Positions 61,389 through 64,000 of a stretch of 64,000 nt of DNA are shown one piece after another (position 1 is the first letter of the stretch; every line of letters starts with the position of its first letter). Source of the stretch: Seohaeicola sp024304985. Its GTDB lineage: Bacteria; Pseudomonadota; Alphaproteobacteria; Rhodobacterales; Rhodobacteraceae. Made by a program: the position numbers and the translations under genes. The stretch lies in NCBI RefSeq assembly GCF_028802875.1, contig NZ_JARAMP010000018.1, forward strand, positions 22,783 through 86,782, given 5' to 3'. Under the pieces are notes generated by a model. That model was not told the DNA's origin. It was given only the letters and a program-made list of their open reading frames with translations, and made no database searches.

Positions 61389-62261
61389 ATGCATCCCGCA
61401 CCGTCCATCATTGCCTTCACAACCCTGTCCGGTCTGGGCTTTGGCCTGATGGTCTGGCTGGGGCTGGGAATGCCAGGATCAACCGGGCTGGTGGCCTTTG
61501 TGTTCTTCGCGATCGCCTATGCTTTGGCGGGGGGCGGGCTGATCGCGTCGGCCTTTCATCTGGGGCATCCCGAGCGCGGGCTGCTGGCCTTTACGCAGTG
61601 GCGGTCAAGCTGGCTAAGCCGCGAGGCAGTGCTGTCTGTGGCCACGCTTGGCGTGATGGGGGTCTATGCCATCGGACGGATCTTCTTTGCTGCCGATTGG
61701 CTGCTTCTGGGCTGGTTGGGTGGCGCGCTGGCGCTGGGCACGGTTTTGGCGACCTCGATGATTTACGCGCAGATGAAAACTGTGCCGCGATGGCGCAGCC
61801 CACTGACGCCTGCACTGTTCCTGTTGTTGTCGCTGGCTGGAGGCGCGCTGCTGGCCGGGCAGGTCAGTTGGGCGCTGATCCTGCTGGCCCTCTCGGCCGT
61901 CCTTCAACTGGCGTGGTGGCGGCAGGGCGACCACGCCTTTGCTGCGTCAGGCACGACAATGGCCAGCGCCACGGGGCTGGGTCCTATCGGGCAGGTGCGC
62001 GCCTTCGAGCCGCCCCATACTGGGCCAAATTATCTGCTGCGCGAAATGGTGCATATCGTGGGACGCAAACATGCGCTGAAGCTGCGGGTGATCGCATTTG
62101 GACTTGGTTATGTCCTGCCGATTGCGCTTCTTCTGGCACCGTTCAGCCATGTCATGGGGATGCTGGCCGTGATCAGCCATATCATCGGCGTTCTTGCCTC
62201 GCGCTGGTTGTTCTTTGCCGAGGCCGAACATGTGGTCGGCCTCTATTACGGCAAGCGCTGA
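61389..62261 (+). CDS. soeC: SoeC-type membrane anchor (DmsC/NrfD-like)
   Basis: A 290-residue protein with about eight membrane helices, related to DmsC. Opening HPAPSIIAFTTLSGLGFG and the loop SAFHLGHPERGLLAFTQWRSSWLSREAV are typical of the DmsC family. It anchors SoeAB and reduces quinone. ATG at 61389 is one base past the soeB stop; a longer reading from within soeB is rejected. Last gene of the pta-ackA-soe run; it abuts the convergent DUF1523 gene. Confidence 0.9.
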   Translation: MHPAPSIIAFTTLSGLGFGLMVWLGLGMPGSTGLVAFVFFAIAYALAGGGLIASAFHLGHPERGLLAFTQWRSSWLSREAVLSVATLGVMGVYAIGRIFFAADWLLLGWLGGALALGTVLATSMIYAQMKTVPRWRSPLTPALFLLLSLAGGALLAGQVSWALILLALSAVLQLAWWRQGDHAFAASGTTMASATGLGPIGQVRAFEPPHTGPNYLLREMVHIVGRKHALKLRVIAFGLGYVLPIALLLAPFSHVMGMLAVISHIIGVLASRWLFFAEAEHVVGLYYGKR

Positions 62262-62927
62262 TCAGCGGGCAGGGGTCTTGCCGCGCACGCCATCCCACCA
62301 GCGGCGGACCTTGCCACGTCTGTCAATAACGTGGCCAGTCGCTGCTTCAAAGCTATCGCCGATATCTTCCAGCACGGGATCAATGCGGGCCTGACGGAAG
62401 CGCCGCCAGCGGACCCAGATCGCCCAGAACACAGCCGCCAGAAGCGTCAGGATGGTGATGTTGATCCACGGGATGATCGTCACATCGGGGCTGTCCACGC
62501 GCCAGATCTTGATCGCGTTGGGATAGATCGACAGAAATTCGTTGCGCCAGCCATAGTGGCGGATCACCACCCATTGCGCCTGCTGGCCGCTGGTCGAACG
62601 GCTTTCCAGATCCGCCGCCTGCGCCTGCAGGTTTGAGGTGTTGAACTTGAAATAGGGCGGCCAGCCCCAGCCGGTATCCTCGTTCCGATAGATCATCGGG
62701 CGGTCATTGGTGCGGAAAGTCTGAATGAAGAATACATCGCGATTCTGCGCATTCACGGCATCGCCAGTGGGCGCATTGGCCCAGAAGATCGAATTCTCGC
62801 CGAAATCGATCCGCTCAAGATAGGTGTCGGTGATGCGCACGACATCGTGCTGCGGAAGGGTGTAGTGAAGAAAAGCGGCGATAAGCAGCCAGAAGGTGCC
62901 GATAAACGTCCATTTCACATAGGCCAT
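62262..62927 (-). CDS. DUF1523 family membrane protein
   Basis: A 221-residue protein with an N-terminal helix (about 5-25), a periplasmic domain with LERIDFGENSIFWAN and RDVFFIQTFRTNDRPMIYRNEDTGWGWPPYFKFNTSNLQAQA, a second helix near 155-175 and a basic cytoplasmic tail. This matches DUF1523, a family largely confined to alphaproteobacteria and of unknown function. It lies 19 bases downstream of the 89-residue gene and converges on soeC with no gap. Confidence 0.85.
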   Translation of the reverse strand: MAYVKWTFIGTFWLLIAAFLHYTLPQHDVVRITDTYLERIDFGENSIFWANAPTGDAVNAQNRDVFFIQTFRTNDRPMIYRNEDTGWGWPPYFKFNTSNLQAQAADLESRSTSGQQAQWVVIRHYGWRNEFLSIYPNAIKIWRVDSPDVTIIPWINITILTLLAAVFWAIWVRWRRFRQARIDPVLEDIGDSFEAATGHVIDRRGKVRRWWDGVRGKTPAR

Positions 62928-62946
62928 GTTCCCGTCCCCTTCGCGG

Positions 62947-63216
62947 TCAGTGGAAGTTCACCAGATAGATCACCACGGCAATACCCACAACAGGCACGAT
63001 ATAGACGCCCCAAAGCAGTTTGCGCCTGAGCGAGCGGTCGTAGATTTTCAATCCGCGCTGGACAAATGCCTCTCTGTCGCCACGGCGGATATCCTCGTCC
63101 CATTTGCGGCGCAGCTTGGTGCGGCGAACAGACCGGGAATAGAAGGACAGCGAGACATAAATCACGGTAAGGACGATGAACCCCACGATGATCAATCGCG
63201 CCAATGCCAGAACCAT
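62947..63216 (-). CDS. Small membrane protein of unknown function
   Basis: An 89-residue protein with two predicted helices (about 4-22 and 68-87) joined by a basic loop containing SRSVRRTKLRRKWDEDIRRGDREAFVQRGLKIYDRSLRRKLLWG. ATG at 63216 is chosen for its AAGGAGA site; longer in-frame starts are non-conserved in character. It pairs with DUF1523 in one transcript. Family not recognised with certainty. Confidence 0.8.
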   Translation of the reverse strand: MVLALARLIIVGFIVLTVIYVSLSFYSRSVRRTKLRRKWDEDIRRGDREAFVQRGLKIYDRSLRRKLLWGVYIVPVVGIAVVIYLVNFH

Positions 63217-63393
63217 TCCCGAAATCTCCTTGCTGTGCGGCCATAATGCCCCATGCGGGCGGGCCATGCACTTGCCAATTGAAAATGTGGGCCATTGGCA
63301 AAGGTTTCAAGCCTTTGGATTGTTTGCCGCTTCTCGCTTGCGGACGACGCGCCTCGCGCATTAGCCTGCGCGCAACCCGCGAAGGAGGTAGCG

Positions 63394-63735
63394 ATGTCCG
63401 ATCTGTTTTTCCCCGTCATGCCATCTGGCAACGCCGAGGTCGAGCGTCCCGCCCCTGATCGTGTGATTGCCGGTGATCCGGTCTTTACCTCATGGACGCT
63501 GGAGGATCGCGACGGGCTCTACTGCGGGATCTGGGAATCCACACCGGGTGCGTGGCGCGTATCCTATGACGAATGGGAATATTGCCGCATCCTGTCAGGT
63601 GTCAGCATCCTGACCGAGGAGGGCGGCACGCCGATTACCCTGCGTGCAGGCGACAGTTTCGTATTGCGTCCCGGCTTTCGAGGGGTTTGGGAGGTTGTGG
63701 AAACCACCCGCAAGGACTTCGTGATCCGGCTCTAA
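63394..63735 (+). CDS. Cupin-domain protein (DUF861/EutQ-like)
   Basis: A 113-residue single cupin: WTLEDRDGLYCGIWESTPGAWRVSYDEWEYCRILSG then TLRAGDSFVLRPGFRGVWEVVETTRKDFV. The WExxPGxWRVxYxEWEYCxxLxG pattern is that of the cupin_3 (DUF861) group, often tied to ureidoglycolate or amine metabolism. No metal-binding His pair is evident. ATG at 63394 follows AAGGAGG. It precedes the broken peptidase gene by 46 bp. Confidence 0.87.
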   Translation: MSDLFFPVMPSGNAEVERPAPDRVIAGDPVFTSWTLEDRDGLYCGIWESTPGAWRVSYDEWEYCRILSGVSILTEEGGTPITLRAGDSFVLRPGFRGVWEVVETTRKDFVIRL

Positions 63736-63781
63736 CACAGCCTGTTTTGTGCAGATCGCTCCCTCGACTGGAAAGGCCGAC

Positions 63782-63883
63782 ATGACTGTCACCACACGCA
63801 CCGGGCCGTTGAACCTGATCACCGATGTCGTGGGGCTCAGGGTTGGCAACGCCACCGATCTGACGGTCAAAAGCGGAACGACA
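63782..63883 (+). pseudogene. P1-family (S58/DmpA) peptidase, interrupted after about 34 codons
   Basis: The start MTVTTRTGPLNLITDVVGL then RVGNATDLTVKSGTT is the conserved N-terminus of P1/DmpA-type aminopeptidases. After Thr34 the similarity stops abruptly and the sequence becomes the left end of an IS110-family element. The reading frame stays open by chance to the window edge. GGAAAGG precedes the ATG. The rest of the gene presumably lies beyond the IS, outside this window. Confidence 0.75.
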
Positions 63884-64000
63884 TGGTGTGATTGCGGCGG
63901 TCGCTCTCCAGTGGCGAACGAGGTCCGGTATGTTGGCCTCATGTATATAAGGCGTGAGGAGAACGACCTATGGAACATTATGCTGGTTTGGATGTGTCAC
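63884..64000 (+). mobile_element. IS110-family insertion sequence, left end (element continues past the window)
   Basis: The boundary is placed near 63884, where peptidase similarity ends. About 86 bp of non-coding left end precede the transposase start at 63970. It contains TTGGCC and TATAAG boxes near 63933 and 63949, which may be the transposase promoter. The exact end is uncertain by several bases because IS110 elements lack clear terminal inverted repeats. Confidence 0.72.
63970..64000 (+). CDS. IS110-family transposase, N-terminus only
   Basis: Ten codons are visible, MEHYAGLDVS, the characteristic opening of IS110-family DEDD transposases, where the Asp is the first catalytic acid. 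GAGGAGA lies 8 bases upstream. These enzymes are RNA-guided recombinases in at least the IS621 branch. Subgroup (IS110 or IS1111) cannot be told from this fragment. Confidence 0.78.
   Translation, partial: MEHYAGLDVS

Noticed and set aside
63884..64000. Reading the open frame at 63782 as an intact gene to the window edge
   Set aside because: Peptidase similarity stops at codon 34, and the following sequence encodes an IS110 transposase start in another frame; the frame is open by chance.

Overview
The window is about 64 kb of high-GC alphaproteobacterial chromosome. Gene content and gene order point to the Rhodobacterales (Rhodobacter/Paracoccus/Roseobacter group). The main pointers are a TauR-controlled taurine cluster ending in a SoeABC-type sulfite dehydrogenase, an RpoE-ChrR singlet-oxygen locus with its divergent FAD/DUF1365/MFS/DUF3833/SDR operon, a PuuD-type membrane urate hydroxylase, a saccharopine lysine-degradation pair, and a CTTCTTCTTGCC..AAATATCCC intergenic repeat. 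Species cannot be named from this alone. Genes are densely packed, and many neighbours share ATGA or GTGA stop/start overlaps.

Left third (1-23.6 kb). An acyl-CoA synthetase running off the left edge diverges from a PAS hybrid kinase and OmpR-type regulator. Next come an M20 carbamoylase/allantoate amidohydrolase, a histidine phosphatase lacking its second catalytic His, and a three-gene saccharopine operon with a SemiSWEET protein in the middle. After two small genes comes the divergent RpoE-ChrR locus, with two matching ECF-type promoters (TGATCC-N16-CGTATT and TCATCC-N16-CGTATT) placed back to back. Then follow rmuC-mutL, puuD with a divergent LysR, a rhodanese, and two small stress-type genes (PRC-barrel and CsbD) preceded by GGAAC-N16/17-CGTT promoters typical of the alphaproteobacterial general stress response.

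Middle (23.6-46.6 kb). Mostly housekeeping: amtB-glnK, a class A PBP, mlaA-mlaC, a type I secretion ABC/adaptor pair without substrate, RidA, GDPD, a FemAB-like acetyltransferase, PCD, MscS, ohr with a long palindromic operator, a peroxiredoxin, a ferredoxin-reductase-like flavoprotein, rsmD, sfsA-map, a CinA/MoaB-like protein, an AhpD-like protein and an OmpA-family protein.

Right third (45.3-62.3 kb): taurine dissimilation. TauABC imports taurine and Tpa transaminates it to sulfoacetaldehyde. Xsc converts that to sulfite plus acetyl phosphate, Pta/AckA process acetyl phosphate, and SoeABC oxidises sulfite to sulfate while feeding electrons to quinone. From pta to soeB the genes overlap, including an unannotated 49-residue single-TM protein between soeA and soeB that may be an extra subunit. 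Paired direct repeats resembling TauR boxes (CTGGCCYTAW, 22-23 bp apart) precede tpa, tauR/monooxygenase and xsc.

Right edge. A P1-family peptidase gene is broken after about 34 codons by the left end of an IS110-family element whose transposase runs off the window. No tRNA, rRNA or CRISPR array was seen. Most intergenic hairpins listed are convincing intrinsic terminators between convergent or adjacent units.
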